A stretch of 14,819 nt of DNA from Syntrophomonas sp. UBA4807 (GTDB lineage Bacteria; Bacillota; Syntrophomonadia; Syntrophomonadales; Syntrophomonadaceae). Every line of letters starts with the position of its first letter. The first letter of the stretch is position 1. Below are positions 6,722 through 14,819 of the stretch, in pieces. The notes below the pieces were generated by a model. It ran no database searches. It worked only from the letters and a program-made list of their open reading frames with translations, and was not told the origin of the DNA. The translations under genes were made by a program, and so were the position numbers. The DNA is taken from contig DHGD01000029.1 of the NCBI GenBank assembly GCA_002402575.1, positions 1 through 14,819 of the forward strand. The letters are read 5' to 3'.

Positions 6722-6847
6722 AGCAGAAGGCAGTTTTGCATTCCGGACGATGAATGACAGGAACAGTTAAACAATTCGCGATGATTGCTGTTTATGCCTG
6801 TTGGGGCCGGTTGTCTCAGCACATGGAGCAGGAAAGAGACGGCAGGG

Positions 6848-8029
6848 CTACTGAAGCTCACCGGCGTAAGAGATGGTATTGCGGCCGTGCTGTTTGGAAA
6901 GGTACAGCCCCTTATCGGCGAATTCGATCAGTTTGACTGCCGCGTCACCGTCCTGAGGATAAGAGGCGGCCCCGATAGAAAGGGTTACATCAAGTTCGTT
7001 CTGTTCGGCGATGTTCTTTTTGATTCGTTCGCCTACATAGAAAGCATCGCGGATTGCGGTTCTGGGCAGGGTTACGATGAATTCGTCTCCGCCATAGCGC
7101 CCCAGACAGTCAACCCCGCGGATGGAGCGCTGCACCACCGCACTGACCTGGGCAAGTATCTGGTCGCCCACCAGGTGCCCCTGGGTATCATTGATCTCTT
7201 TGAACTTGTCTATATCGGCCATTAATATGGTGAAATTCTGTTTACCCTGCACCAGCTTGTCAATTTCCTCCATAATGGCGTTCTTGTTTAAACAATTGGT
7301 CAAACCATCCGTTTTGCTGATGTCCAACAAGCGCTGATGGGTGTGTTCGAAGTCTATGGTGCGTTTTAAAACCTCGAATTTTACGGTTTTTTCCCACTCC
7401 AGAAGGCGGCGGTTGGCATCATCGATATTTTGGCGGAGATGGTTTTGGATACTTTGGTAAAAATAAAGGAAAATGCTGCCCAGGGCAAGTCCGTGCAAGG
7501 CTACATAAGCGGCGCGGTTGAGGGCGGAATCGGCCTGCAAGGCCAGAGGCTGCGCCGCCAGCAAAAACAGCAGGCCCAGGGTATAGGCTGAAGTTTGATT
7601 AAGCCGGCGCCTTGATTGCAGCAAGGCCAGGATTAGCAAAGCTATATTCGCATAAAGCAGGACGCGGTTAAGTTGGGGCAGCAGCCTTAGCCCCACCGGC
7701 AAGAAAGATAGTCCTATCAATACCGGGGGCATGGCGTAAGCCCCTAGCATGAAGGCCCGGGCCGGCAGCTTGTTAACGGGAACTATTAGTAATACCGCCA
7801 TACCCAGGATTAATAACGTTTCCGCGGCTATAAACAGGGTCTCCGCAGTTTTTCCCGGGGGAAAGAGATAAAGAAAGGCGAATACCAGCAAAGGGGAAAA
7901 GAAAAGCGGACCTGACCAGAACAAAGGCCCTTGCTGGCGGTTAAAGCACTGGTTGATGACCACTATCAAGAGACTGAACCCGATCACTAGTAAAAAAAGT
8001 ATCTGCCCCGCTAGGCCCGTCTGGAACAT
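6848..8029 (-). CDS. Membrane-bound diguanylate cyclase (GGDEF domain)
   Basis: Makes the second messenger cyclic di-GMP from two GTP. The 393-residue protein starts at ATG 8029, 6 bases after AAAGGAG (minus strand, 8036-8042). Residues 1-195 contain about six or seven hydrophobic helices forming a membrane sensor region of no named family, followed by a likely coiled-coil signalling helix (about 195-236) and a GGDEF domain (about 237-389). The active-site signature is intact, GGDEF at 313-317, with ADIDKFKEIND (271-281) providing metal-binding aspartates. The inhibitory I-site RxxD is present as RGVD (304-307), so product feedback inhibition is expected. There is no EAL or HD-GYP domain. It is transcribed towards the sortase gene and divergently from the PAP2 gene. 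The signal sensed cannot be told from sequence. Confidence 0.95.
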   Translation of the reverse strand: MFQTGLAGQILFLLVIGFSLLIVVINQCFNRQQGPLFWSGPLFFSPLLVFAFLYLFPPGKTAETLFIAAETLLILGMAVLLIVPVNKLPARAFMLGAYAMPPVLIGLSFLPVGLRLLPQLNRVLLYANIALLILALLQSRRRLNQTSAYTLGLLFLLAAQPLALQADSALNRAAYVALHGLALGSIFLYFYQSIQNHLRQNIDDANRRLLEWEKTVKFEVLKRTIDFEHTHQRLLDISKTDGLTNCLNKNAIMEEIDKLVQGKQNFTILMADIDKFKEINDTQGHLVGDQILAQVSAVVQRSIRGVDCLGRYGGDEFIVTLPRTAIRDAFYVGERIKKNIAEQNELDVTLSIGAASYPQDGDAAVKLIEFADKGLYLSKQHGRNTISYAGELQ

Positions 8030-8128
8030 ATTGCACTCCTTTGCCGATGGTTTCTAATTCTGGCATCGTAATAAATTTTCATATAGTTTAATATAAGTCA
8101 AGCGTCAGCTTATATAAAGGAGAATCTG

Positions 8129-8707
8129 ATGGGTCTGCTTGAACATTTAATAATTAGTCTGAATGGATGGGACCTTTCCGTTCAACATTATATAATTGCC
8201 AAACACCAGCCGGAGCTGATTACATTATTTGCCTGGGTAACCTCATGGGGAAATTCCGCCACAATCATTGCATTATGCGCCTTAGCCTCGGCAGGTCTGG
8301 CGGCGCAGCAGCGCTGGGGGGCAGCCCTGATTCTGGATGCGGGGCTTACAGCGGCATGGATAACCATGGCGCTACTCAAGCTGTGGTTCGGCCGTAGCCG
8401 CCCGCTGGGAGAGCACCTGGTTTATGCTGGGGGATATAGCTTCCCCAGTGGTCATGCCATGCTTTCCATGGTGCTTTACGGATTTCTGGGTTATTTGCTA
8501 TCATGTCGTCTTTCGGGTTGGATGCGCTGGGCGGTGCGTGCCAGTGCCGGCCTGATGATACTAATGATCGGGTTCAGCCGCATCTATCTGAATGTGCATT
8601 ACAGCAGCGACGTGATTGCCGGGTTCATTATAGGCAGCATATTTCTTTTGCTTATGATCTGGGCGTATAGCAAGACCGATAAAGGCCCAAGGCAGCTGTG
8701 GCGGTGA
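8129..8707 (+). CDS. PAP2-family membrane phosphatase (possible undecaprenyl-diphosphate phosphatase)
   Basis: An integral membrane phosphatase of the PAP2 (type 2 phosphatidic acid phosphatase) superfamily. ATG follows AAGGAG (8117-8122) by 6 bases. The three family signatures are all present in 192 residues: KLWFGRSRP (84-92), FPSGHAM (105-111, H109) and SRIYLNVHYSSD (150-161, with nucleophile-type H157 and D161). About five or six hydrophobic helices flank them. In Gram-positive bacteria, proteins of this size often dephosphorylate undecaprenyl diphosphate (BcrC-like), recycling the carrier for wall synthesis, or act on phosphatidylglycerol phosphate. The sequence alone does not decide which. 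It is divergent from the diguanylate cyclase across a 99-base AT-rich gap. The 87 bases after its stop show no clear terminator. Confidence 0.93.
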   Translation: MGLLEHLIISLNGWDLSVQHYIIAKHQPELITLFAWVTSWGNSATIIALCALASAGLAAQQRWGAALILDAGLTAAWITMALLKLWFGRSRPLGEHLVYAGGYSFPSGHAMLSMVLYGFLGYLLSCRLSGWMRWAVRASAGLMILMIGFSRIYLNVHYSSDVIAGFIIGSIFLLLMIWAYSKTDKGPRQLWR

Positions 8708-8794
8708 ATTAAGCTGATCCTGCTTTAAGGAATCAAGTGATTGAAGAGCGGACAGCTCAATGCTGATTGCGCCAACGGATGAATGCCGCGGGCC

Positions 8795-9202
8795 TTAACT
8801 CCTGCGTCTCCGGGCGTTTTTCCCCTTGGCAGCTTTGCGCTCCCGGCGGGACTCTTCAGAATAGACCTGCCGGTTTTTCTCCTGCACTTTTATGCCGCCC
8901 AGGGGCTGCTTTTCCAGTCCCTTGACCATAACCAGGGTGTGCCCGGCGTCAAAGGTAAGGCACACGGGAAAATTTGATTCTCCGTAAACCACCTTGTAGC
9001 CGGATTCTTTTATTTCTGGCAGGGTTTTCAGCAGTTTGCGCACCTCGGTTTTTATGATCGAGAAACTGCGCTCACTGTGATGGCCTTTGCCATGATTGAT
9101 GTCCAAGATGTCCACTCCGTGGTCAATACACCAGGTAAGGCTCTGGCGGGTCTTTGCCAAGGCTTCATTAAGTCCCAGGCCATGCAGATTCAGACTTTCC
9201 AT
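8795..9202 (-). CDS. Smr-domain protein with basic C-terminal tail
   Basis: A 135-residue protein matching the Smr (small MutS-related) domain, a DNA/RNA-binding or nuclease fold found alone or at the end of MutS2. Visible signatures are LNLHG (4-8), corresponding to the family LDLHG, and NHGKGHHS (36-43), corresponding to HGxG, followed by the typical VRKLL helix (54-58). The tail from about 117 is very basic and ends in RRRRS, which could bind nucleic acid. ATG at 9202 follows AGGAAGG (minus strand, 9210-9216) by 7 bases. It begins 25 bases after the stop of the DUF1287 gene on the same strand, so the two probably form an operon. Substrate and role are not known for such stand-alone forms: ribosome rescue, repair and RNA cleavage are all possible. 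Confidence 0.85.
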   Translation of the reverse strand: MESLNLHGLGLNEALAKTRQSLTWCIDHGVDILDINHGKGHHSERSFSIIKTEVRKLLKTLPEIKESGYKVVYGESNFPVCLTFDAGHTLVMVKGLEKQPLGGIKVQEKNRQVYSEESRRERKAAKGKNARRRRS

Positions 9203-9227
9203 CGATTTTCCTTCCTAGCTCGTCAGA

Positions 9228-9908
9228 TTAAGGATAGCGATAGTGACCGATGATCTCCCAGCGCAGAAGAGCGTCTTCTTCGCGGCACACGCTGGCGTTG
9301 TGTATCACCAGGGGGATGCCCTCCTTATTGCGCCGGTCGCTGACGATGCCGCAGTGCTCCAGTCCATTGGAGAAGCGCCAGTAGACCACGTCTCCCCACT
9401 GCCAGAGCTGCGGGTCAGCATAATTTTCCATCGGCAGGCGGTGCCCATGGCGGTTGAAAAATGTCATCTGATTAGGCACGCGGCGGTGGTCGATGTTGGA
9501 GTCCGGGGACCTCAGTCCCCACTGCTGCGGGTACTTACTGAAGTTGCCCCGCATGTCCTCATGGATCAACGCCTGCAGATCCACACCGGCGCGGCGAAAG
9601 GCGCGGATGACCACGTCGGTGCAGGCGCCGCAGTCAGGGGCCACATCCCCGCCGGGATATTTCATCACCTGGTAGGAAGCATCGTAGCGGGTGGCGTTTC
9701 TGGCCTCCGCCCTGGCCCCCAGCAGGATAAGGTCAGGGGTCTTCAACTGCTCGGCGGGCATGGACTCCACCGGGGAAGGCGGTAAGAGCGCGTCGCCCGA
9801 AGGTAATCCGACAAGTAGAGGCAGCGGCTGTTTGTGCAGCAACAGGCCCCCGGTCAGAATGCCCGCCAACAGTATAAATGCCAGCAAATTGCGCGGCCGC
9901 AGCTTCAA
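9228..9908 (-). CDS. DUF1287-family exported protein (NlpC/P60-like fold)
   Basis: A 226-residue protein starting with TTG at 9908. An in-frame TGA two codons upstream rules out earlier starts, and GGAGGAG (minus strand, 9917-9923) lies 8 bases ahead. A signal peptide or membrane anchor is visible (KLRPR, then hydrophobic residues 8-24). The mature part matches DUF1287 (YijF-like) with DCGACTDVVIRAFRRAG (92-108, C96), MRGNF (119-123), GDVVYWRF (172-179), LEHCGIVSDRR (183-193, H185) and VIHNAS (201-206). The Cys and two His positions recall the NlpC/P60 cysteine peptidase arrangement, suggesting action on cell-wall peptides, but no activity is established for the family to my knowledge. It is the first gene of a probable operon with the Smr gene, driven by the promoter proposed at 10019-10047. 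Confidence 0.88.
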   Translation of the reverse strand: MKLRPRNLLAFILLAGILTGGLLLHKQPLPLLVGLPSGDALLPPSPVESMPAEQLKTPDLILLGARAEARNATRYDASYQVMKYPGGDVAPDCGACTDVVIRAFRRAGVDLQALIHEDMRGNFSKYPQQWGLRSPDSNIDHRRVPNQMTFFNRHGHRLPMENYADPQLWQWGDVVYWRFSNGLEHCGIVSDRRNKEGIPLVIHNASVCREEDALLRWEIIGHYRYP

Positions 9909-10018
9909 GGCTCATTCTCCTCCAGATTCGAATTAAGCCGCATGGAGAATGGCTGGCTAAATCAACTCCACTAAAGTTCATCATAACAGGCCAGCCTGAC
10001 TCATGAATATATATCCTA

Positions 10019-10047
10019 CTTATGTTATTATATAAGGGTTAAGTCAA
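10019..10047 (-). promoter_or_regulatory. Probable sigma-A-type promoter of the DUF1287-Smr operon
   Basis: On the minus strand, TTGACT (10042-10047) is separated by exactly 17 bases from CATAAG (10019-10024), matching five and four of six consensus positions. Transcription would start near 10012, giving a leader of about 100 bases before the TTG start at 9908. Confidence 0.5.
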
Positions 10048-10102
10048 GATAAAAATCAAATCTCATCTCAGCAAGCATTAATCATTGGGGGAACCCCAAA
10101 AG

Positions 10103-10108
10103 AAGGAG
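10103..10108 (+). promoter_or_regulatory. pcrA: Ribosome binding site deciding the pcrA start
   Basis: AAGGAG lies 6 bases before TTG at 10115. The upstream in-frame TTG at 10085 has no ribosome binding site and would add ten residues not expected in the family, so 10115 is the better start. Confidence 0.75.
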
Positions 10109-10114
10109 CTTTTT

Positions 10115-12208
10115 TTGCATCAGGATATAATTGCCCAATTGAATCAACAGCAGCGCGAGGCGGTATTGCATGTGGACGGCCCCTGCATGGTTTTAGCCGG
10201 CGCGGGGAGCGGTAAGACCAGGGTATTGACCCGTCGTATCGCCCATCTCATCTCGTTGGGTATATCGCCGCGGTCTATTATGGCTATCACTTTTACCAAC
10301 AAAGCCGCTCAGGAAATGCGCTCCCGCGTGGCCCAGCTCATACCTGATTTCAACGGCCAGTGGATTCAGACCTTCCATGCCTCCTGTTATCGCATCCTGC
10401 GTATGGATATCAAACTGCTGGGCTATGAGCCTAATTTTGTGATAATGGACGACAGCGAATGCAAAACCATCATCAAAAACATTTTAAAAGAAGAAAACGA
10501 TTATGAAAATAAACCCGAGAGTATACTTTATCAAATCAAAAAGGCTAAGAATAGTTTAAGCGAAGCTGAGGCTTTTTTTTCCAATATGCATGTACCGCTG
10601 TCGCTACGGGAAAAGTACATAAGAGTGCACCGCCTCTATCAAGCCCGTTTAAAAGAACTCAATGCCTTGGATTTTGAAGATCTGATCGGACTGTGCGTGC
10701 GCTTGTTCACCGACCACCCCGATGTTCTGGAAAAATACCAGCATTGGTTTCAACATATAATGATCGATGAGTACCAAGACACCAACTTCGCCCAGTATAA
10801 ATGGGCCAAGCTGTTGGCGGGGCGGCATCATAACCTGTTTGTGGTAGGGGACCCCGATCAATCCATCTATAGCTGGCGGGGAGCCGAACCATTCAATATC
10901 AGGCGATTTTTAGACGATTATCCCCAGGCCCGGGTAATCAAACTAGAACAGAATTACCGCTCCTGCCAGAGCATACTTGACGCCGCCAACGCGGTTATAG
11001 CAAACAACGCTGAGCGTGAAGAAAAACGCCTCTATACCGATAAGGAGGATAGCGGCAAATTGGTATATTTTTGCGCCGGGGACAGTTTCCAGGAAGCCCG
11101 CTTCGTAGCCGATACTATTTCCGACCTGGTGGACAGGGAAAGGCGCCATTACAGTGATATGGCCGTATTCTACCGCACTCACGCCCAGTCGCGGCTTTTG
11201 GAAGAGGCCTTGTTAAAGAAATACATTCCCTATCAGATCGTAGGAGCACGCCGATTTTATGAACGCAAGGAGGTCAAGGACATCATCGCCTACCTGAAAT
11301 TGGCCTGCAACTATAATGACCGTCTCAGCCTGGAAAGGATAATCAATGTACCCCGCCGTGGCATCGGTGAAAAGACCCTGGAAAAGATTCAAACCATGGC
11401 GGCGGAAAAAGGCCTGTCAGCTATGGAAGCGCTTGCTGAAGCTGCCTCCATCCCCGGTGTCAGCGGCAAGGTGGCGGATAAGCTGAACGAATTCTATGGC
11501 ATGATGCGTTTTTTTAGCGACCTGGCTCAAGCCGGGGCCTCTGTTAAAGAGATTATCGACCAGGTCCTGGAAATGAGCGGTTATCTGGATGAACTGAGCA
11601 ACAGCCATACTCCCGATGCTGAAACCCGCATCGAGAATCTTCAGGAATTGCGCTCCCTGGCTCTGGAATTTGAGTCCCAGGGGGGGGAAGGCCTGGAGGA
11701 ATTCCTGGCTCAACTGGCTCTGGTTCAGGATACCGATGAGCTAGACCGCTCCGATACTGTCTATATGATGACCTTCCACGGAGCTAAGGGGCTGGAGTTC
11801 CCGGTGGTATTCATGACCGGGATGGAGGAAGGGGTGTTTCCTTCCTACCGCAGCGAGACCCCGGAGGATATACAGGAAGAGCGCCGGCTATGCTATGTGG
11901 GCATAACCAGAGCCATGGAGAGGTTGTATCTGACCAATGCGCTCAGCAGGATGCTGTACGGTTACGAGCGCAGCAACCCGCCTTCGCGCTTTTTGAAAGA
12001 AATACCGCCGGAATTCATGGTATCACCGCATCAAAAAGAAATAATTACGCAGCAACTTGCGGCCGGGGACCAGGTTATACACCGCAAATTCGGCATGGGC
12101 ACGATAACCGCCCTCATCGAAGACGGGCAAATTGCGGTGATCGACTTTGATCGTGCCGGAGTGCGTATGCTCAGGCTTGATCTGGCGCCATTGGAGAAAA
12201 TCGGGTAA
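10115..12208 (+). CDS. pcrA: ATP-dependent 3'-5' DNA helicase PcrA/UvrD (superfamily 1)
   Basis: Unwinds DNA in nucleotide excision repair, in removal of recombinase filaments and in plasmid or replication-fork processing. Starting at TTG 10115 it has 697 residues, close to the usual length of 700-740. Superfamily 1 motifs occur in order: Walker A GAGSGKT (29-35), TFTNKAAQEM, DEYQDTN (218-224), GDPDQSIYSWRGA (245-257), LEQNYRS, MTFHGAKGLEFPVVF and RRLCYVGITRAMERLYL. The C-terminal GDQVIHRKFGMGTI segment followed by acidic and basic strands is the Tudor-like domain that in PcrA contacts RNA polymerase. The gene precedes ligA by 19 bases, the standard Bacillota arrangement, so the two are probably co-transcribed. 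All motifs are intact. Two long homopolymers (T8 near 10571, G8 at 11680-11687) occur inside the gene without breaking the frame. Confidence 0.97.
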   Translation: MHQDIIAQLNQQQREAVLHVDGPCMVLAGAGSGKTRVLTRRIAHLISLGISPRSIMAITFTNKAAQEMRSRVAQLIPDFNGQWIQTFHASCYRILRMDIKLLGYEPNFVIMDDSECKTIIKNILKEENDYENKPESILYQIKKAKNSLSEAEAFFSNMHVPLSLREKYIRVHRLYQARLKELNALDFEDLIGLCVRLFTDHPDVLEKYQHWFQHIMIDEYQDTNFAQYKWAKLLAGRHHNLFVVGDPDQSIYSWRGAEPFNIRRFLDDYPQARVIKLEQNYRSCQSILDAANAVIANNAEREEKRLYTDKEDSGKLVYFCAGDSFQEARFVADTISDLVDRERRHYSDMAVFYRTHAQSRLLEEALLKKYIPYQIVGARRFYERKEVKDIIAYLKLACNYNDRLSLERIINVPRRGIGEKTLEKIQTMAAEKGLSAMEALAEAASIPGVSGKVADKLNEFYGMMRFFSDLAQAGASVKEIIDQVLEMSGYLDELSNSHTPDAETRIENLQELRSLALEFESQGGEGLEEFLAQLALVQDTDELDRSDTVYMMTFHGAKGLEFPVVFMTGMEEGVFPSYRSETPEDIQEERRLCYVGITRAMERLYLTNALSRMLYGYERSNPPSRFLKEIPPEFMVSPHQKEIITQQLAAGDQVIHRKFGMGTITALIEDGQIAVIDFDRAGVRMLRLDLAPLEKIG

Positions 12209-12227
12209 ATTCCTGGGGGCATGGCAA

Positions 12228-14237
12228 TTGGCAGATCTTATAGAACGCACCCGTCGTCTTCGCGATGAGATCAGGAAACACGAATATCAGTATTATGTGC
12301 TTGACAACCCGCTTATAACCGATGCCGAGTTTGATGCCCTGATGGCCGAACTGGCGGCTTTGGAAACCGCACATCCGGAGCTGGTCAGCTTCGATTCCCC
12401 TACCCAGCGGGTGGCTGGGGAAATACTGGATAAATTCAAAACTATCGCCCACCGTTATCCGCTCTTAAGCCTGGATAATGCTTTTTCTTATTCAGATCTG
12501 GTTCAGTTTGACCAGCGCGTACGGACCATGGTGAATCAGAATGATTATGTCATCGAGCTGAAGATAGACGGAGTGTCCATCCTGGTAGTTTATGAAAACG
12601 GGGCATTCTTATATGCCGCCACCCGGGGAGACGGTCTGGTGGGTGAGGACGTTAGTGCCAATATCCGCGCCATAAAGAGCATTCCGTTGAAATTAAAAAC
12701 TGCTCTGCCGCGCCTGGAAGTGCGTGGTGAGGTGTATATGCCCAAGCGTGAATTTGCCCGGCTCAATGCGGCAAAAGAAGACCAGGGCGAGCGGGTGTTT
12801 GCCAATCCCAGGAATGCCGCCGCTGGCTCGCTGCGGCAATTGAATCCGCAAATAACGGCCTCTAGATCCTTGGCGGCTTTTTTTTATGATGTGGTCTATG
12901 TTGAAGGGGCCGATTTACAGACCCAGCAAGACATGCTGGCCTTCATGCAGGAGCAGGGACTGCCGGTCAATCCCGAATTTCAGCTGTGCCGGAATATTGA
13001 CCAGGTTTATAAGCTCTGTCAGCAGTTTGCCGAGAAGCGCCACCAACTGCCTTATGATATTGACGGCATGGTGGTTAAGCTCAATTCTCTGGCGGGTCGG
13101 GAAGAACTGGGCCAGACCGCTAAGAGCCCACGCTGGGCGATAGCCTATAAATTCCCCCCGGAAGAGAAACAAACCCGTGTGGTGGATATTGTAGTCAATG
13201 TGGGACGAACCGGCATCATTGCCCCTACCGCCCTCTTAGAACCGGTCTCTTTGGCTGGCACTACGGTAAGCCGGGCCAGTCTGCACAATTTTGATCTGGT
13301 GGCGGAACGAGACATCCGCAAAGGCGATCTGGTCCTGATACATAAAGCCGGTGACATAATACCTGAAATAATAAAGCCTTTTCCAGAAAAGCGCAGCGGG
13401 CAGGAAGTCATCGTCAGACCTCCTGAGCATTGCCCTGCCTGCGACAGTATGGTGGTGCGGCCTGCAGGAGAAGTTGCTTACCGTTGCGAAAATATCAACT
13501 GCCCGGCCCGGCTCAAAGAGAGCCTGATCTTTTTTGCCTCCCGCGATGCTATGGACATAGAAGGCATGGGGCCGGCTGTCATTGAACAGCTGGTGGGAAG
13601 CGGCCTGGTGAAGAGGGTAGAGGATATTTACAGCCTTAATCAGGAGCAGCTGCAAAGCCTGCAGAGGATGGGTCCCAAGTCTGCCGCCAAGCTTTTGCAG
13701 GCCATCGATAAAAGCAAACAGCAGCCGCTGTTTCGCCTGCTCACCGCTCTGGGCATCCGCCATGTCGGACCCAAGATCGCCAAAATACTAACCAGGCACT
13801 ACGGGCACATGGAGCAGTTTTATGATGTGACGGCGGATGAACTGGTGAAGATTCCTGAAATCGGCGCCAAGATTGCCGAGAGCGTCACCGCCTTCTTTGC
13901 CGAACCACGCAACCGGGCCACGGTGGAAAAACTTAAAATGGCGGGCTTAAACCTTACTGCAGCCAAAACCGCGGCAGGGCAGTTGCCGCTGACCGGCCAG
14001 AGCTTCGTTTTAACCGGCTCCTTGCCTTCATTAGCGCGCAGCGAGGCTACCCGGATGATTGAAGAACTAGGAGGGAGGGTTTCCTCCAGTGTGAGCAAGA
14101 AAACCGATTATGTAGTGGTGGGTGATGATCCCGGCAGCAAATATGATAAGGCGGTGCAATTGGGCCTCCCCTTGCTTGATGAAGCCGCATTAATTGCGCT
14201 ATTAGAAGAACGGCACGATTTGTATACAAAGAATTAG
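12228..14237 (+). CDS. ligA: NAD-dependent DNA ligase LigA
   Basis: Seals nicks in replication and repair, using NAD+ to adenylate a lysine. From TTG 12228 it has 669 residues, the usual LigA length, and starts with the expected helix-rich Ia domain (LADLIERTRRLRDEI, then HEYQYYVLDNP). The upstream ATG at 12147 would overlap pcrA by 62 bases and add 27 unrelated residues, so I prefer TTG, though its upstream GGGGG (12215-12219) is only a fair ribosome binding site. Domains: adenylation domain with the catalytic KIDG (K112), RGDGLVGEDV and RGEVYMPK motifs; OB fold; four-cysteine zinc finger (C402, C405, C420, C425); helix-hairpin-helix repeats with IEGMGP, LQRMGPKSA and IPEIGAK; and a C-terminal BRCT domain (about 590-663, FVLTGSLPSLARSEA). 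All essential residues are present. Confidence 0.97.
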   Translation: MADLIERTRRLRDEIRKHEYQYYVLDNPLITDAEFDALMAELAALETAHPELVSFDSPTQRVAGEILDKFKTIAHRYPLLSLDNAFSYSDLVQFDQRVRTMVNQNDYVIELKIDGVSILVVYENGAFLYAATRGDGLVGEDVSANIRAIKSIPLKLKTALPRLEVRGEVYMPKREFARLNAAKEDQGERVFANPRNAAAGSLRQLNPQITASRSLAAFFYDVVYVEGADLQTQQDMLAFMQEQGLPVNPEFQLCRNIDQVYKLCQQFAEKRHQLPYDIDGMVVKLNSLAGREELGQTAKSPRWAIAYKFPPEEKQTRVVDIVVNVGRTGIIAPTALLEPVSLAGTTVSRASLHNFDLVAERDIRKGDLVLIHKAGDIIPEIIKPFPEKRSGQEVIVRPPEHCPACDSMVVRPAGEVAYRCENINCPARLKESLIFFASRDAMDIEGMGPAVIEQLVGSGLVKRVEDIYSLNQEQLQSLQRMGPKSAAKLLQAIDKSKQQPLFRLLTALGIRHVGPKIAKILTRHYGHMEQFYDVTADELVKIPEIGAKIAESVTAFFAEPRNRATVEKLKMAGLNLTAAKTAAGQLPLTGQSFVLTGSLPSLARSEATRMIEELGGRVSSSVSKKTDYVVVGDDPGSKYDKAVQLGLPLLDEAALIALLEERHDLYTKN

Positions 14238-14247
14238 CAGCTGACTG

Positions 14248-14278
14248 TTGCCGTATTTAATCGTATATAATGTATAAT
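14248..14278 (+). promoter_or_regulatory. Probable promoter of the degV-family gene
   Basis: Two perfect TATAAT boxes sit close together (14266-14271 and 14273-14278). TTGCCG (14248-14253) is 19 bases ahead of the second box and CTGACT (14241-14246) is 19 bases ahead of the first. The -35 spacing is longer than ideal, so the exact pairing is uncertain. A start just downstream would leave a leader of about 35-40 bases before ATG 14322. Confidence 0.5.
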
Positions 14279-14321
14279 AAGCTCATCGTAGGTATTATCA
14301 AGATTAGCGGGGTTTATAACC

Positions 14322-14819
14322 ATGGGAGTGAAAATTGTAGCCGACAACTGCTGCGATCTGCCTCAGGATGTCATTGAAAAGAATAACATCAGCCTGGTGC
14401 AGCTGCTGGTGCGTTTTGGAGAAAGGGTTTACCAGCCGGGTGAGTTGAGCAACTATGAATTCTATCAGCTCATGGAGACTTCTCCGGTTCTGCCTTCCAC
14501 TACCCAGCCCACTGTGGACGAACTGATACGGGTCTACAGTCAGGCCTTGGAGGACGGTTCAGAAGTCTTGGCGTTGCACTTTTCATCAGGTATATCAGGT
14601 ACTTTTCAAGGTGCCCAGATGGCTTGGAAAATGCTTGACAATCCGCGGCTGACGGTATTTGATACCCGCAAGGCCTCGGTGGGATGCGGCCTCTTGGTTT
14701 TACAGGCGGCTCGCCTGGCTCAAAACGGGCATGATCCTGAGAGTATTATGCGGCGGCTGGAAGAGATGCGGGAGAAGATGCAGTGCATTTTCACGGTGGG
14801 GAAAATGGATTACCTCATC
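14322..14819 (+). CDS. DegV-family fatty-acid-binding protein (3' end missing)
   Basis: The first 166 residues of a DegV-domain protein, normally about 280-290 residues; the rest lies right of the window. DegV (FakB) proteins bind a single fatty acid and present it to the kinase FakA for entry into phospholipid synthesis. Visible signatures are KIVADNCCDLP (4-14), STTQPT (59-64, T61), FSSGISGTFQGAQ (87-99, S92) and VFDTRKASVGCG (112-123). T61 and S92 match the positions that contact the fatty-acid carboxylate in family structures. The first motif reads D-N-C-C where D-S-S-C is more usual. ATG at 14322 has only a weak purine stretch (GCGGGG) upstream, and an in-frame GTG at 14328 is an alternative. 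It follows ligA by 84 bases and probably has its own promoter. Confidence 0.93.
   Translation, partial: MGVKIVADNCCDLPQDVIEKNNISLVQLLVRFGERVYQPGELSNYEFYQLMETSPVLPSTTQPTVDELIRVYSQALEDGSEVLALHFSSGISGTFQGAQMAWKMLDNPRLTVFDTRKASVGCGLLVLQAARLAQNGHDPESIMRRLEEMREKMQCIFTVGKMDYLI

Noticed and set aside
6774..6800. Hairpin with AAAC/GTTT arms as terminator of the GGDEF gene
   Set aside because: The pairing is short and bulged and no T tract follows on the minus strand.
6754..7225. Plus-strand open frames of 60 and 146 residues opposite the cyclase gene
   Set aside because: The 146-residue frame is antisense to the conserved GGDEF domain and neither shows family motifs. The minus-strand gene has all expected signatures.
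8041..8110. Minus-strand TTGACT (8096-8101) as a promoter for the GGDEF gene
   Set aside because: At 16-18 bases spacing the -10 positions match TATAAT poorly, so I could not support a full promoter. The gap is AT-rich and must hold divergent promoters, but I cannot place them.
9243..9936. Plus-strand open frames up to 180 residues opposite the DUF1287 gene
   Set aside because: They lack recognisable motifs and sit antisense to a gene with a signal peptide, family motifs and a good ribosome binding site.
13236..13763. A 175-residue minus-strand open frame inside ligA
   Set aside because: It is antisense to the OB-fold, zinc-finger and helix-hairpin-helix domains of an intact ligase and has no start signals.

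Overview
The window reads as chromosome from a Gram-positive-type bacterium of the Bacillota, most likely a Clostridia-like lineage with a balanced GC content. The reasons are a sorted surface protein ending in LPKTG plus a sortase, the classic pcrA-ligA pair (helicase, then NAD-dependent DNA ligase), a DegV fatty-acid-binding protein, strong AGGAG-type ribosome binding sites and frequent TTG starts. I see no rRNA, tRNA, CRISPR array, transposase or phage gene.

Bases 1-6690 hold an unusual cell-surface block, all on the plus strand. It starts with the C-terminal part of an LPKTG wall-anchored protein whose visible stalk is strictly alternating Asp-Ala/Asp-Ser. Next comes a 577-residue protein that looks like an unknown N-terminal domain followed by an alpha/alpha-toroid. 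After two tandem terminator-like hairpins comes the most striking gene: a 1105-residue fusion of a MurF-like amide ligase, a D,D-carboxypeptidase (peptidase S11)-like domain that appears to have lost its catalytic motifs, and a CapA-type (poly-gamma-glutamate) metallophosphatase-like domain. A sortase follows 87 bases later. Together they suggest a surface-polymer or cell-wall modification system in which an ATP-dependent ligase and a CapA domain are joined in one cytosolic polypeptide, next to wall-anchoring functions. The functional link is inference.

Bases 6690-9910 are ordinary accessory genes. A membrane GGDEF diguanylate cyclase (minus strand) is divergent from a PAP2-type lipid phosphatase (plus strand). 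A probable two-gene minus-strand operon follows, with a DUF1287 NlpC/P60-like exported protein (TTG start) and a small Smr-domain protein with a very basic tail.

Bases 10115-14819 are conserved housekeeping: pcrA and ligA, both with probable TTG starts and 19 bases apart, then a degV-family gene that runs off the right edge behind its own probable promoter.
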